DNA of 64,000 bases from Tillandsia leiboldiana (GCA_029204045.2 CM055063.1:44745345-44809344), one strand, 5' to 3'. Numbered from the stretch's first letter, positions 35,483-48,703 are shown. Numbers and translations: made by a program. The notes: a model not told the origin generated them from the sequence alone.

Positions 35483-36617
35483 AAAATACGGTCCCTAGCA
35501 CAAATAAGAATAAGGGGTCAAATCCAATGTCCAAAAGGACGCTCCAAAACTGTGCCAAAATACCGCAAGAATAACACGTGGGACCTACCTCGACCGCGTC
35601 GCGCCGCCCAACCGCCTCCTTGCGACACCTCGCGCGCTTCGCGAGGTCCACGGCGCACCGCCGTGCCACCCAAAAATTCCCTCCTCACTCCCTCTCTCGC
35701 TCGGGTGGAGAAGAAAGAAAGAAAAGAGGAGAAAATGGCGCGGGGGAGAAAGAAGAAGAAGAAGAAAAAGGGGAAGAGAGGAGGGAGGGCTCCCGTGGAC
35801 CGGGTCCACGGTGCACCACCCCCCCAAAGCCCCCAGACCGCCGGTCCACCGCACAGGGGCGCGTGCGCCAGGCGCAGGCGCGCGCCCCCTGTGCCACGCG
35901 GCACGCGCCACACAGGCGCGTGACACCGCGCCACACCGAGCGCGTGACACCGAGCGGGCGCGTGTCCCCCCCCCCCCCGCGTCCGCGCGGGCGCGAATGG
36001 GGGCACGCCACGTGGCGGCCCCCCGCGTCACCTCGTGCAGTCAGGCGCGTTTTCCCAACGCGCCTGTCTGCGCCCCCCCTTGCGCCGTACACCCGTGCAG
36101 ACCTCGGAATCCGCGCGCACCCCGGGATTCGTGCCGCGACGTCTCGAGATTCGTGCACGCCTCGAAAAACGCGCGCGCCATCCGGGTTCCGAAAAAAGCA
36201 AGTAAATAGTCCAAACTCAACGATTTCGCGCGCTGAATCCAAATACGGAGTCCGATTCTCCAAATTCTCTCCCGAAAATTTACCGAAAGCCCCCGGAAAG
36301 CCCACTTGATCCGATTTCTGCGCCGGGTCCAATTCTGAAGTCCGGTTTGCCAAATTCCAACTCTAAAAATTCCCGAAGGCAACCGGAGAGGTTATCCTTT
36401 ATCCAAACTTCGCCCCGAGTCCAATTTTAATATCCATTGCGCGCGAAACCGCCTCAAAGCATTCGACGGAGTCATCAGACTACTCTCGTGATCCAATCAA
36501 CACACCGAGTCCATCAAAAGTGTCCAATTGGTGTACAAACGTCACCGACACGCCGCGTAGGCCTCCAGAAGCTGCTGGTCAGCCAGTAATCACATTGCGG
36601 GGGTCCAGGTCCTCACA

Positions 36618-36660
36618 TCCTCCCCGACTAAAGAAAGTTTCGTCCTCGAAACTAGCCCAA
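36618..36660 (-). promoter_or_regulatory. Polypurine tract and 3' leader of element E
   Basis: The minus strand reads TTTCGAGGACGAAACTTTC and then TTTAGTCGGGGAGGA, abutting the LTR start TGTGAGGACC. The same leader stands at 5171-5182, ahead of the polypurine tract of B. Confidence 0.82.
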
Positions 36661-36789
36661 ATCCACAAGGAGTCACAAATATCGCGGGTAGGTATCCATC
36701 AATAACGCCTCCGGCTCCCCAAACCCCACTCACTCCCCGTGATTACTCCACAACAACAAAACAACTAGTACGGCATGGCCCGATGCGTA

Positions 36790-38440
36790 ATTTTCTCATC
36801 TCACGAGCCAGAATTCGCGACGGGCGTCCCTCGTACTCCAAACACTCTTAGCTCTCACATGGAGCGAGTCAATCACGGGCGAGGAATCCAAAAACAAAAC
36901 ACTCCTGAGCTGAGACATGAAATACAACCGGGGTCCCAACAAAGTTGGGGGAAACCAGATGACCGCCAGTGCAACACACACCAAACCATAACCTGTGACA
37001 ACTCAACCAAGGCAACCCGAAGCACACCCACACGATTAACCAATAAGGAAATGAGCCCTAACAAGGAGGGGTCCTCACTCGGTCACTCCCGAATCTTGAC
37101 CATCCGAGTGAACTACTCAGCCGCGGTCTATCATCCAAAGGAACCCTCGGGGACACGACCACACGCCACGTCTGCCTCAACAGTCCACACAGCGCCAGCT
37201 GTGGAATCAACAAGCTCAACCCCAGCCAGCTCTCCTGGCACTGCCCAGTCCAAGAAGCTCCTTACCTTGACAATAACTGTCGATCTCGGCCAAAACCCAA
37301 GTGATATCCATATTGGCCGGATTTCCACCGCCGCTCCTACGGCTCGAACAACGTGACCCAAGAAGGTATGCTTCTGGAGCTACAACTTGTACCTCAATAA
37401 CTTGGCATACCACTTCATCCACACGGGCATGGTAGCACATCCACAAGTGCTCCTCGCGCTCCACATCGCTCTGGGAGTAAATCCAAATATCCCCGGAGGA
37501 TCTTGTTACCAATCCAATCAAGTACAGCTGGAGCACAATTCCCTCAAATCATAAAAGTGGCAGGGCATTAATCAATCCACTTGGCCTCACTAAGAGCTCG
37601 TGATGCCCTACCGTGTCCTGAACGCCATCTAAGCAAGATCCTCGGCTGTCAGATTCCAAGTAGGTACTCACACCATACTATAAATACCGGAGTATGACTC
37701 CATCAAAAGGTCCTAGATACCACCCGGACCTGTCTACACTCGGACCATAAAAGGACCCTCACAGTCGTGCATCAACGACGTGGCATCACCACCGTGTACC
37801 AACGGCGTGGCATCAGGTCAAGCAGACCCCTCGATCCATCAGATCCTACAACTGCGCCATCAGCTCTCTCAGCTCTACAGGCGATATCCAATGAGGTGCT
37901 ATCAAGGGTGGCGCGGTTCCCCGAACCACGTCAAACGCAATCTCTATCTCCCTAACCGGCGGCATCGTCAACAGCTCAGGTGAAATCACACCCGGGATCT
38001 CGCGGGCAACAGAGATGTCCTTGAATCCCGGTGCCGCCAAAAAGCACCTCTCACACTGTCGCTAAAGCCTGTGCGCTCTAACAGTCTTTACAACCAAACC
38101 TCCTCTCGTCCGCCTCGCAGAAAATCGACGTCCTCTCTTTCCGCAGTCAAACATCTTGTTGCATCGTGCCAATCAATCTCAAGCACATGGTCAAACACCG
38201 AACTGCCACAATTACCAATAAGCCTGCCGGTACAACTCGCGGCCTCAGCTGCATTGGACATGATCCACAAGCCTTCTCCACATGCACAGCACTTAACAGG
38301 AACCTGTACCTCGAGTGCACGTGATAACAAATCTGCCTCTAGTCCATGCAGGAATGCAACATGCTCTAACTCCGACTGCTGTGATGGAATCACACCTGCG
38401 ACAACTCGATCCACTACCGTGGCGCCCTCCAACCGGGCGG
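36790..38440 (-). pseudogene. pol: Decayed gypsy pol (protease-RT remnant) of element E
   Basis: Pol would process gag and copy the RNA, but here it is broken in many places. On the minus strand, a stretch near 38130-38200 has an EIDWHDA string like the protease-end GMDWL motif. A frame at 37846-38040 matches the protease-RT linker (IPGVISPEL, EIEIAFDVVRGTAP, SPVELRELMAQL). Around 37550-37700, MAFRTR recalls the RT AFRTRYGHYEF motif. A frame at 37216-37536 keeps IWIYSQSDVEREEHL, where functional copies have the FIDDILVYS catalytic box, so the catalytic aspartates are lost. Near 36900, FMSQLR resembles the VFHVSQLR string at the integrase C-terminus. Most of RNase H and integrase is deleted. 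The second assembly copy is at 45096-46330. Confidence 0.75.
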
Positions 38441-38599
38441 CACAGGTTCATCCACTCGATGCAAGTGGTTGTCGCTCAATCTGCCTGAAAATTAGGGCTA
38501 TCCACATAGGGAGTACGACCTCGGTCTCTGCTCACACTGAGGCGACGAATAAGGTCCTCCGCAGATAACAAATCCACGCTACCGCTGCGTCACTCTGAT

Positions 38600-39345
38600 A
38601 TAAATGCTGATGCTACCATCGGGGTCCACCCGATCTCTGGCATCTCAGGAACCCGTCATCCTGGAAAGGAAATCAGAAGTGCCTCTGCCGGCCGATTTGT
38701 CCTCCTTCACCCGGCGCCAAGCGCCAATATCCTGAACTCGCCTCTAGCGGCAGATCCCTATCCAAAGGAACAGCAGCGCCACGCTCCATACACAATGCCT
38801 ACTCCACCGAGGCATCAATAATCCATAACAGAGGGACCAACTAAGCTGAAAGGTATCCTGGCGCAAACCACTCCCAGTCTCACATATCCTATGCGCTTCG
38901 TCCCTCGAAACCTGGAGCGCGCAGTTCAACAACTGCATACACTCTCTAGCCCAGAGAGGCTCTCGATTAATCACTCCATCAACACCAACCACGACTCTGC
39001 CTCCAAAGGCTCCAAACTCAATCTTACGAGTCGGGGTGGATCATCTGCCAAATCTGGCTCAATAGATCGATCATGTCCCATAGCTCCTCTACCGTCAGCT
39101 ATCCACCCTACCTCGGTGCCTCGACACTAATCATTGGCACAGAGGGGGCTACTCAGTGCTCCGACAACTGTGTCACCGAGACCAGCTGCTCACTCTGTCG
39201 CTGATAAGCCTCTGACAATCCTGTCATCTGGGTCCGGAGTTCCCTGACCTCAATCCGGGGGTCCGGCCCAAAACCACCCGCTCAAGCTCAACTGCTATGA
39301 CAGGATACACACGGGTCAAAACCCAGCGTCGGGGAGATACCGCTC
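38600..39345 (-). pseudogene. gag: Decayed gag of element E
   Basis: On the minus strand, 38744-38992 keeps SRDEAHRI and GLRQDTFQL, matching the ARDEVHRI and GLRRDIYQF part of the gag of C. An ATG-proximal stretch near 39320-39345 parallels the MPPRR start of that gag. Frameshifts and stops break the rest and no zinc knuckle is readable. The second assembly copy is at about 46480-47230. Confidence 0.7.
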
Positions 39346-39610
39346 GCCACGACGAAACAACAAAACAGCACACAACAACGCTCGACCCAATCCAGCGAAA
39401 GTCTAAAGCATGTCACCCGTTCCACAGCATTATGTTGTCTGCAGCCAACATAATCACTTAGGAGAATAAACATGCCAATCACTCTTCCCGTCCCTTGGAG
39501 AGGTATAAAACTCAATCAGGACTCTCGCTAAAAGCCACGACTCCCACGAAGTCAACCAAGGGTCAAACCATAAGCCTAGGGTTTCTATGTCCACCACGAC
39601 CTACAACCTA

Positions 39611-39631
39611 GGCTCTGATACCACTCTAATC
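39611..39631 (-). promoter_or_regulatory. Primer binding site of element E
   Basis: The minus strand reads GATTAGAG then TGGTATCAGAGCC next to the 5' LTR end, complementary to initiator Met-tRNA. It is identical to the site of element C. The assembly duplicate is at 47498-47518. Confidence 0.92.
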
Positions 39632-40210
39632 TGTCACACCCCGGGGTCGAAACTGCGACCCGGGCTCGCCAACAGATCCGCCACCTATGCCAAACTCCGC
39701 ATAGGCGAAGCGTCCTACCTGCAAGAAAAGTGCTACAGCTAACAGATATCAGAGCTATAAGATAAAACTGCTGTATAACTAAAAACAACCACTGTACAAC
39801 TGAAAAAAAAACAACAATGTACAGTCTCTCGATACAAATCAGCCTCACTATAACAGTCTCTCAAAAGAGGAAATAAAACAACTAATCTACTGAAGCTCTC
39901 CTCTGAAGGGGTACCGCTACTCTCCAAACATGGGTAGGGATCTAGCTCGCGACTCCCTCGCCTCGATCAACAACCGCAGAATCAGCAACACCCGCTAATA
40001 CTCTGCAAAACAAAGGAGAGGAAGGAAAAAGAAGGGGGAAAACCCCAGAGGGTGTGAGAACTACACCAAAGGAGGGAGTTCTCAGTGGGTACCACCGCCA
40101 GGACCGACGGTCTGCCCACCAAGTCCTCAAAAGACAAAAACTAACCAAAGCCGTAAAGACTGATAAAAAGAAGCTGGACCCTCTCAACAGCTATCAAGCC
40201 ACTAAGCTTG

Positions 40211-40815
40211 CTATGACTGCCATGCCTGCTATGCCTGCCATGCCTGCCTATGCCTGCCATGCCTGCTATGCCTGCTATGCCTGCCTATGCCTGCCATGCC
40301 TGCTATGCCTGCCTATGCCTGCCATGCCTGCTCTGCCTGCCTATGCCTACCATGCCTGCTCTGCCTGCCTATGCCTGCCATGCCTGCTCTGCCTGCCTAT
40401 GCCTGCCATGCCTGCCCTGCCTGCCTATGCCTACTATGCCTGCCATGCCTGCCTGCCCGCCATGCCTGCCTATGCCTGCTATGCCCGCCTATGCCTACTA
40501 TGCCTGCCATGCCTGCCTGCCCGCCATGCCTGCCTATGCCTGCTATGCCCGCCTATGCCTACTATGCCTGCCATGCCTGCCTGCCCGCCATGCTTGCCTA
40601 TGCCTGCTATGCCCGCCTATGCCTACTATGCCTGCCATGCCTGCCTGCCCGCCATGCCTGCCAATGCCTGCTATGCCCGCCTATGCCTACTATGCCTGCC
40701 ATGCCTGCCTGCCCGCCATGCCTGCCTATGCCTGCTATGCCCGCCTATGCCTACTATGCCTTCCATGCCTGCCTGCCCGCCATGCCTGCCTATGCCTGCT
40801 ATGCCTGCCTACTAC
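40211..40815 (-). repeat. 64-bp ATGCCTGCC minisatellite, right LTR of E
   Basis: Anchors lie at 40471, 40535, 40599, 40663 (AATGCC variant), 40727 and 40791, giving six units as in the left LTR. Small variants such as CTTCCATGCC near 40761 are shared with 48100-48703 but not with the left LTR. Confidence 0.93.
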
Positions 40816-43435
40816 GGTCAACAACTCACAAAGACCTTGGGACCACCGTACCCCCAAACGGTTCCCAACAACACTAGCACTGGTCCAACACCGCCACTAG
40901 ACTCCACTCGGTCCCCCATGACACGAGCGCAACTATAAAGCAAATGTCTGTAATAAGCCCAATCTAATGCCACCAGTAGACACTGGTACTGCCTGCTCTG
41001 CCTGCCGCGACGGGTATGCCAGCCTACGCATAACACCGAAGCAAAGGAGTCTCAAGGACTCAAAGTCTGTCTGCCGCGCACTCCGGAGTGGCACTCGAGG
41101 GGAGCGACCCACACGAGTAAAGTATCTCAGTATCCAGTAACATAATCAGCAGGACTGGATCATGACTCTGATCAAAGTGGGAAGACCCATCCACTAGAGA
41201 AATCAGATACCCAATCTGGTGCATAATAAATGTCCGGTCAACCGCCCAATATCCGCGGTTGCCGCAAAGCCCTACAACTAATCCAACCTGTCCCGGACAC
41301 CAAGTCCCGACTACACTACCCAGAACCCCTGCTCGAACCTGAGCAACACAGACCACCTGACTAATAAAGAAGGAGAAAAGGGTAACATGGTTTCTCCTAA
41401 GTCAAGTTCCAAAAGTAGTGCAGCGGTAAAAGATGGCCTAACTACATGTCCATGCACGCATGCTTTGTTCTCAGAAATAATAAAAGTGGGTGAAGCATAT
41501 ATTAGTAAAGCATGCTAAAACATTCCTACTATGGTATACCAGTCTCACCCAAGTGGGCCATTCCTTGCTTACCTCTCGCTCGTATCGGTTGCACATCAAA
41601 TACGCCTGTTATCAATCATAGAGGGATGATAACCCCACATGTGCACTTACATTCACCATGATATAGAAATCTTATACAGTTACTAAATTAAGCTTACCCA
41701 CCTGAAGTGCTCAATCCAAGGCAAACCTGGAGTCGGTGAAGAGCGTGTCTACTTGCACGCACAATCAGCTGAACCCATAACCACGGTACATGTCGCGCAA
41801 ACCTCGGCTCCTAGCAGTGTTCCAAAAATACTCGCGAACCCTCCTGGGTACAACAAAAGGTCCAAGGTTACACTTTATGCTAAAATATCCAAGTATACAC
41901 CATCTGCTGGAACCATCCCTGAAGATGTGCAATTTTCACCTGCAGAACGGACTCAGAAAAATCCACCAAAAATATGGACGCGATCATCGCGTCGAGCCCT
42001 TCGAAACGAGTACCTGCACGCCAAAATCCGAGTCCCGGAGGCCGAGTTACAAATTCCACAACGCGGTGAGCGCGGAAGTCCACAACAAACACAACTGTAA
42101 TACGCCGCACAGTAAAGGGGAAAGAAGTATACCTTCGGGCGGATCCCCGCAAATTCCCCGAAAAACACGACGGTAATCCTTGCGACGCGCAGATCCAAAG
42201 AGTGTAAAGGCACGACCCAATCCGAGCTCGTACAACAAGTTGCACGCAAAACGGTGCACACCGCCGGAGTCCGCACCCAAAACGGAGCACGGTGCCGAAA
42301 CCCGCGCGCAAAATGGAGTCCGCACGCAAAACGGAACACGGTGCCGAAATCCGCACGCAAAACGGAGTCCGCACGCAAACGGAACACGGTGCCGAAATCC
42401 GCGCGCAAAACGGAGTCCGCACGCAAAACGGTGCACGCCGTCGGGGTCCGCACGCAAAACGGTGCAGTAAAGAAAATACGGTCCCTAGCACAGATAAGAA
42501 TAAGGGGTCAAATCCAATGTCCAAAAGGACGCTCCAAAACTGTGCCAAAATACCGCAAGAATAACACGTGGGACCTACCTCGACCGCGTCGCGCCGCCCA
42601 ACCGCCTCCTTGGGACACCTCGCGCGCTTCGCGAGGTCCACGGCGCACCGCCGTGCCACCCAAAAATTCCCTCCTCACTCCCTCTCTCGCTCGGGTGGAG
42701 AAGAAAGAAAGAAAAGCGGAGGAAAATGGCGCGGGGGAGAAAGAAGAAGAAGAAGAAAAAGGGGAAGAGAGGAGGGAGGGCTCCCGTGGACCGCGTCCAC
42801 GGTGCACCACCCCCCCCAAAGCCCCCAGACCGCCGGTCCACCGCACAGGGGCGCGTGCGCCAGGCGCAGGCGCGCGCCCCCTGTGCCACGCGGCACGCGC
42901 CACACAGGCGCGTGACACCGCGCCACACCGGGCGCGTGACACCGAGCGGGCGCGTGTCCCCCCCCAGCGTCCGCGCGGGCACGAATGGGGGCACGCCACG
43001 TGGCGGCCCCCGCGTCACCTCGCGCAGTCAGGCGCGTTTTCCCAACGCGCCTGTCTGCGCCCCCCCTTGCGCCGTACACCCGTGTAGACCTCGGAATCCG
43101 CGTGCACCCCGGGATTCGTGCCGCGACGTCTCGAGATTCGTGCAAGCCTCGAAAAAACGCGCGCGCCATTCGGGTTCCGAAAAAAGCAAGTAAATAGTCC
43201 AACTCAAACGATTCGCGCGCTGAATCCAAATACGGAGTCCGATTCTCCAAATTCTCGCCCGAAAATTTACCGAAAGCCCCCGGAAAGCCCACTTGATCTG
43301 ATTTCCGCGCCGGGTCCAATTCTGAAGTTCGATTTGCCAATTTCCAACTCTAAAAATTCCCGAAGGCAACCGGAGAGGTGATCCTTTATCCAAACTTCGC
43401 CCCGAGTCCAATTTTAATATCCATTGCGCTCGAAA

Positions 43436-44008
43436 TGTGATGCCCCACTTCCCAGGGGGTCACCCATCCTAGAACTACTCTAGCTCTAGCACGCTTAACT
43501 CTCATGTTCCTCTTAGATCTTGCTACCATCCAAAATGCATATAGCCGGGTTAGAGATTTAGTCCTATTATATCATTTATATAGAGGACTAATCCAAATTC
43601 CTGTGTGTTACATTCTTCCCCCCTTTAAGCCCTGACGTCCACGTCAGGCTCAAGCACACTCACAAGCACCAGGCGATGTGAGACTCGTCTCGCTAGCCTT
43701 AGCCGACCTTGTGGGGAGCTGCACTCCACCCACAACGTCATTAGCCGGGGAGCCTCGCTCTACCGCTATATAACCCTGGCTCAGCCGAGACTCATCTCAC
43801 ATTTCCGGCTGGTGAATGTCTCTGATACCAACTGTGATGCCCCACTTCCCAGGGGGGTCACCCATCCTAGGAACTACTCTAGCTCTAGCACGCTACTCTC
43901 ATGTTCCTCTTAGATCTTGCTACCATCCAAAATGCTTAGCCGGGTTAGAGATTTAGTCCTATTATATCATTTATATAGAGGACTAATACCAAATTCCGGG
44001 GTGTTACA
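43436..44008 (-). mobile_element. Cassandra TRIM retrotransposon (contig-1 copy)
   Basis: This is a 573-bp element with ~177-bp direct terminal repeats (43436-43612, 43833-44008), TG...CA ends and target duplication CGAAA (43431-43435, 44009-44013). On the minus strand the primer site GTTGGTATCAGAG (43820-43832) follows the right LTR and a polypurine tract AAAGGGGGGAAGAA (43613-43626) precedes the left LTR. It encodes no protein. The LTRs carry a 5S-rRNA-like segment, the defining trait of Cassandra. In this copy the right LTR has lost two bases of the A-box, which the 51721 copy retains, so the loss is probably a sequence error. Confidence 0.92.
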
Positions 44009-44175
44009 CGAAACCACCTCAAAGCATTCGACGGAGTCATCAGACTACTCTCGTGATCCAACACACGCCGGTCCATCAAAGTGTCCAATTGGTGGACAAA
44101 CGTCACCGGACACACCGCGTAGGCCTCCAGAAGCTGCTGGTCAGCCAGTAATCAATTGCGGGGGTCAAGTCCCAC

Positions 44176-44995
44176 CAGTCTTTGCTCCTTCTTGATTTGT
44201 CCCATCTTGTTCCTTTTTAACAGATGCTCGAGTTCCACTAATGCTACAATGAGCACAATAATCCAGCGAAAGCCATCTGCTCTAGTACGTAGTCAAGAAC
44301 AACCTGCGAGCAAGAACTCAGAACACGAAAAAAATTGTTTTATTTTAAAAATGTGAAAATTGAAACCAAACAAATCATTATCGTGTAGAGGGACTAGGAA
44401 TCAAATTAGTTTGCAAAAAAATAATTTAAAAATAGATCAATCCCATGATTTTCAAAAATTCTTATTATTGCATAAAATCGAATTTCAGAATCGAAGCCCA
44501 AAAAGCGGTAATCAAGAGAATCTCTAGCATATAATCAAAACTAATCTACTCAGGGTTCTTATTTCTAAAAGAAATTTGACCAAAAAACCAATTCAACGAA
44601 AAAGTAACAATTTCCATGCACGTTTTGAGAAAGTTGAGAAACCCTGGGAAAAACCAAAGTTTTGAATCATAAAACCTACCTTTGATCCGCAGACGCGAGT
44701 TGAAAAGGCTCCAAATTGGTTCTTTCTAGAGGAGAAGCTCTGGAGACTTGGAACAAAAGATTGTTGTAAAAAGAAATCAATCCCTTGTGTTCTTATAAAA
44801 CCCTAGCTGCGGTCCAGAACCGGATCATGAATCCAGTCCGGACGGCTATCCGCAGAAAATTCCTGCGTTCAGGATCCGGAACGGATATTCCGTGTACGGA
44901 ACGGCCCAAACTTTTTCTTCAGAAAAATGTAGAAAAATTCCAGAAAATCCAGAAAACGTATGTAAGCACTTTACATGTCAAACTTTAAACAAAAG
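44176..44995 (-). mobile_element. Sirevirus S 3' region, duplicate at contig end
   Basis: It is nearly identical to 52071-52909 but has frequent single-base gains and losses, for example in the start-codon neighbourhood near 44275 and at GTGTACGGAAC. It ends in AAACAAAAG directly at the N run, where the other copy simply continues. I regard it as the same locus as 52071-52909. Confidence 0.88.
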
Positions 44996-45095
44996 NNNNN
45001 NNNNNNNNNNNNNNNNNNNNNNNNNNNNNNNNNNNNNNNNNNNNNNNNNNNNNNNNNNNNNNNNNNNNNNNNNNNNNNNNNNNNNNNNNNNNNNN
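44996..45095. other. Assembly gap, 100 N
   Basis: Exactly 100 N is a conventional placeholder for a gap of unknown size. Flanking sequence shows the two sides overlap by about 7.8 kb rather than being separated. Confidence 0.99.
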
Positions 45096-47518
45096 CCACC
45101 ACAGCGCCAGCTGTGGAATCAACAAGCTCAACCCCAGCCAGATCTCCTGGCACCTGCCAGTCCAAGAAGCTCCTTACTTGACAATAACTGTCGATCTCGG
45201 CCAAAACCCAAGTGATATCCATATTGGCCGGATTTCCACCGCCGCTCCTACGGCTCGAACAACGTGACCCAAGAAGGTATGCTTCTGGAGCTACAATTGT
45301 ACCTCAATAACTTGGCATACACTTCATCCACACGGGCATGGTAGCACATCCACAAGTGCTCCTCGCGCTCCACTCGCTCTGGGAGTAAATCCAAATATCC
45401 CGGAGGATCTTGTTACCAATCCAATCAAGTACAGCTGGAGCACAATTCCTCAAATCATAAAAGTGGCAGGGCATTAATCAATCCACTTGGCCTCACTAAG
45501 AGCTCGTGATGCCCTACCGTGTCCTGAACGCCATCTAAGCAAGATCCTCGGTGTCGATTCCAAGTAGGTACTCACACCATACTATAAATACCGGAGTATG
45601 ACTCCATCAAAAGGTCCTAGATACCCGGACCTGTCTACACTCGAACCATAAAAGGACCTCACAGTCGTGCATCAACGACGTGGCATCACCACCGTGTACC
45701 AACGGCGTGGCATCAGGTCAAGCAGACCCTCGATCCATCAGATCCTACAACTGCGCCATCAGCTCTCTCAGCTCTACAGGCGATATCCAATGAGGTGCTA
45801 TCAAGGGTGGCGCGGTTCCCGAACCACGTCAAACGCAATCTCTATCTCCTAACCGGCGGCATCGTCAACAGCTCAGGTGAAATCACACCCGGGATCTCGC
45901 GGGCAACAGAGATGTCCTTGAATCCCGGTGCCGCAAAAAGCACCTCTCACACTGTCGCTAAGCCTGTGCGCTCTACAGTCTTTACAACCAAACCTCCTCT
46001 CGTCCGCCTCGCAGAAAATCGACGTCCTCTCTTTCCGCAGTCAAACATCTTGTGCATCGTGCCAATCAATCTCAAGCACATGGTCAAACACCGAACTGCC
46101 ACAATTACCAATAAGCCTGCCGGTACAACTCGCGGCCTCAGCTGCATTGGACATGATCCACAAGCCTCTCCACATGCACAGCACTTAACAGGAACCTGTA
46201 CCTCGAGTGCACGTGATAACAAATCTGCCTCTAGTCCATGCAGGAATGCAACATGCTCTAACTCCGACTGCTGTGATGGAATCACACCTGCGACAACTCG
46301 ATCCACTACCGTGGCGCCCTCCAACCGGGCGGCACAGGTTCATCCACTCGATGCAAGTGGTTGTCGCTCAATCTGCCTGAAATTAGGGCTATCCACATAG
46401 GGAGTACGACCTCGGTCTCTGCTCACACTGAGGCGACGATAAGGTCCTCCGCAGATAACAAATCCACGCTACCGCTGCTCACTCTGATATAAATGCTGAT
46501 GCTACCATCGGGGTCCACCCGATCTCTGGCATCTCAGGAACCCGTCATCCTGGAAAGGAAATCAGAAGTGCCTCTGCCGGCGATTTGTCCTCCTTCACCC
46601 GGCGCCAAGCGCCAATATCCTGAACTCGCCTCTAGCGGCAGATCCCTATCCAAAGGAACTGCAGCGCCACGCTCCATACACAATGCCTACTCCACCGAGG
46701 CATCAATAATCCATAACAGAGGGACCAAACTAAGCTGAAAGGTATCCTGGCGCAAACCACTCCCAGTCTCACATATCCTATGCGCTTCGTCCCTCGAAAC
46801 CTGGAGCGCGCAGTTCAACAACTGATACACTCTCTAGCCCAGAGAGGCTCTCGATTAATCACTCCATCAACAACCAACCACGACTCTGCCTCCAAAGGCT
46901 CCAAACTCAATCTTACGAGTCGGGGTGGATCATCTGCCAAATCTGGCTCAATAGATCGATCATGTCCCATAGCTCCTCTACGTCAGCTATCCACCCTACC
47001 TCGGTGCCTCGACACTAATCATTGGCACAGAGGGGGCTACTCAGTGCTCCGACAAACTGTGTCACCGAGACCAGCTGCTCACTTCTGTCGCTGATAAGCC
47101 TCTGACAATCCTGTCATCTGGGTCGGAGTTCCCTGACCTCAATCCGGGGGTCCGGCCCAAAACCACCCGCTCAAGCTCAACTGCTATGACAGGATACACA
47201 CGGGTCAAAACCCAGCGTCGGGGAGATACCGCTCGCCACGACGAAACAACAAAACAGCACACAACAACGCTCGACCCAATCCAGCGAAAGTCTAAAGCAT
47301 GTCACCCGTTCCACAGCATTATGTGTCTGCAGCCAACATAATCACTTAGGAGAATAACATGCCAATCACTCTTCCCGTCCCTTGGAGAGGTATAAAACTC
47401 AATCAGGACTCTCGCTAAAAGCCACGACTCCCACGAAGTCAACCAAGGGTCAAACCATAAGCCTAGGGTTTCTATGTCCACCACGACCTACAACCTAGGC
47501 TCTGATACCACTCTAATC
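45096..47518 (-). mobile_element. Element E interior, contig-2 duplicate
   Basis: It repeats 37187-39631 base for base apart from many one-base deletions, especially in the first 2 kb (for example CTACAATTG for CTACAACTTG). It contains the same decayed gag and pol remnants and the primer binding site, so it should not be counted as a second element. Confidence 0.9.
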
Positions 47519-48099
47519 TGTCACACCCCGGGGTCGAAACTGCGACCCGGGCTCGCCAACAGATCCGCCACCTATGCCAAACTCCGCATAGGCGAAGCGT
47601 CCTACCTGCAAGAAAAGTGCTACAGCTAACAGATATCAGAGCTATAAGATAAAACTGCTGTATAACTAAAAACAACCACTGTACAACTGAAAAAAAACAA
47701 CAATGTACAGTCTCTCGATACAATCAGCCTCACTATAACAGTCTCTCAAAAGAGGAAATAAAACAACTATCTACTGAAGCTCTCCTCTGAAGGGGTACCG
47801 CTACTCTCCAAACATGGGTAGGGATCTAGCTCGCGACTCCCTCGCCGTCGATCAACAACCGCAGAATCAGCAACACCCGCTAATACTCTGCAAAACAAAG
47901 GAGAGGAAGGAAAAAGAAGGGGGAAAAACCCCAGAGGGTGTGAGAACTACACCAAAGGAGGGAGTTCTCAGTGGGTACCACCGCCAGGACCGACGGTCTG
48001 CCCACCAAGTCCTCAAAAGACAAAAACTAACCAAAGCCGTAAAGACTGATAAAAAGAAGCTGGACCCTCTCAACAGCTATCAAGCCACTAAGCTTGCTA

Positions 48100-48703
48100 T
48101 GACTGCCATGCCTGCTATGCCTGCCATGCCTGCCTATGCCTGCCATGCCTGCTATGCCTGCTATGCCTGCCTATGCCTGCCATGCCTGCTATGCCTGCCT
48201 ATGCCTGCCATGCCTGCTCTGCCTGCCTATGCCTACCATGCCTGCTCTGCCTGCCTATGCCTGCCATGCCTGCTCTGCCTGCCTATGCCTGCCATGCCTG
48301 CCCTGCCTGCCTATGCCTACTATGCCTGCCATGCCTGCCTGCCAGCCATGCCTGCCTATGCCTGCTATGCCCGCCTATGCCTACTATGCCTGCCATGCCT
48401 GCCTGCCCGCCATGCCTGCCTATGCCTGCTATGCCCGCCTATGCCTACTATGCCTGCCATGCCTGCCTGCCCGCCATGCTTGCCTATGCCTGCTATGCCC
48501 GCCTATGCCTACTATGCCTGCCATGCCTGCCTGCCCGCCATGCCTGCCAATGCCTGCTATTGCCCGCCTATGCCTACTATGCCTGCCATGCCTGCCTGCC
48601 CGCCATGCCTGCCTATGCCTGCTATGCCCGCCTATGCCTACTATGCCTTCCATGCCTGCCTGCCCGCCATGCCTGCCTATGCCTGCTATGCCTGCCTACT
48701 ACG
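48100..48703 (-). repeat. 64-bp ATGCCTGCC minisatellite, contig-2 duplicate
   Basis: It has the same units and private variants (GCTTGCC, CCAATGCC, CTTCCATGCC) as 40211-40815, plus an extra T at CTATTGCCC near 48559. It is the same locus as that array. Confidence 0.92.

Larger units (their letters stand above)
32661..36617 (-). mobile_element. Left (3') LTR of element E, 3957 bp
   Basis: It runs from TGTCACGCCCCGGGG to GGTCCTCACA. It contains the 64-bp ATGCCTGCC array (33240-33830), the inverse GCACGCAAAACGG minisatellite (35250-35480) and a purine-rich GAAGAAGAAG tract at 35745. A GC-rich block at 35780-36180 has a GCCACGTGGC box at 36006. Long frames across it lack domains and switch freely between strands and frames. 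Confidence 0.9.
39632..44175 (-). mobile_element. Right (5') LTR of element E, contig-1 copy
   Basis: It starts TGTCACACCCCGGGG after the primer binding site and is interrupted by Cassandra at 43436-44008. It closely matches 32661-36617, including the 64-bp array (40211-40815) and the TTTTGCGTGC array (42240-42466). Its last ~170 bases are poor: they contain deletions relative to 52070 and the LTR end reads GTCCCAC rather than GTCCTCACA. That fits low-quality sequence near a contig end. Confidence 0.85.

Noticed and set aside
35189..35923. Repetitive His-Ala-Lys-Arg and Cys-Val-Arg frames around LTR arrays (also 6515-7348, 42047-43087, 49767-50801, 62842-63413)
   Set aside because: They are translations of the TTTTGCGTGC minisatellite on one strand or the other.
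44892..45222. Frames spanning the N run
   Set aside because: They consist of unknown residues across an assembly gap.
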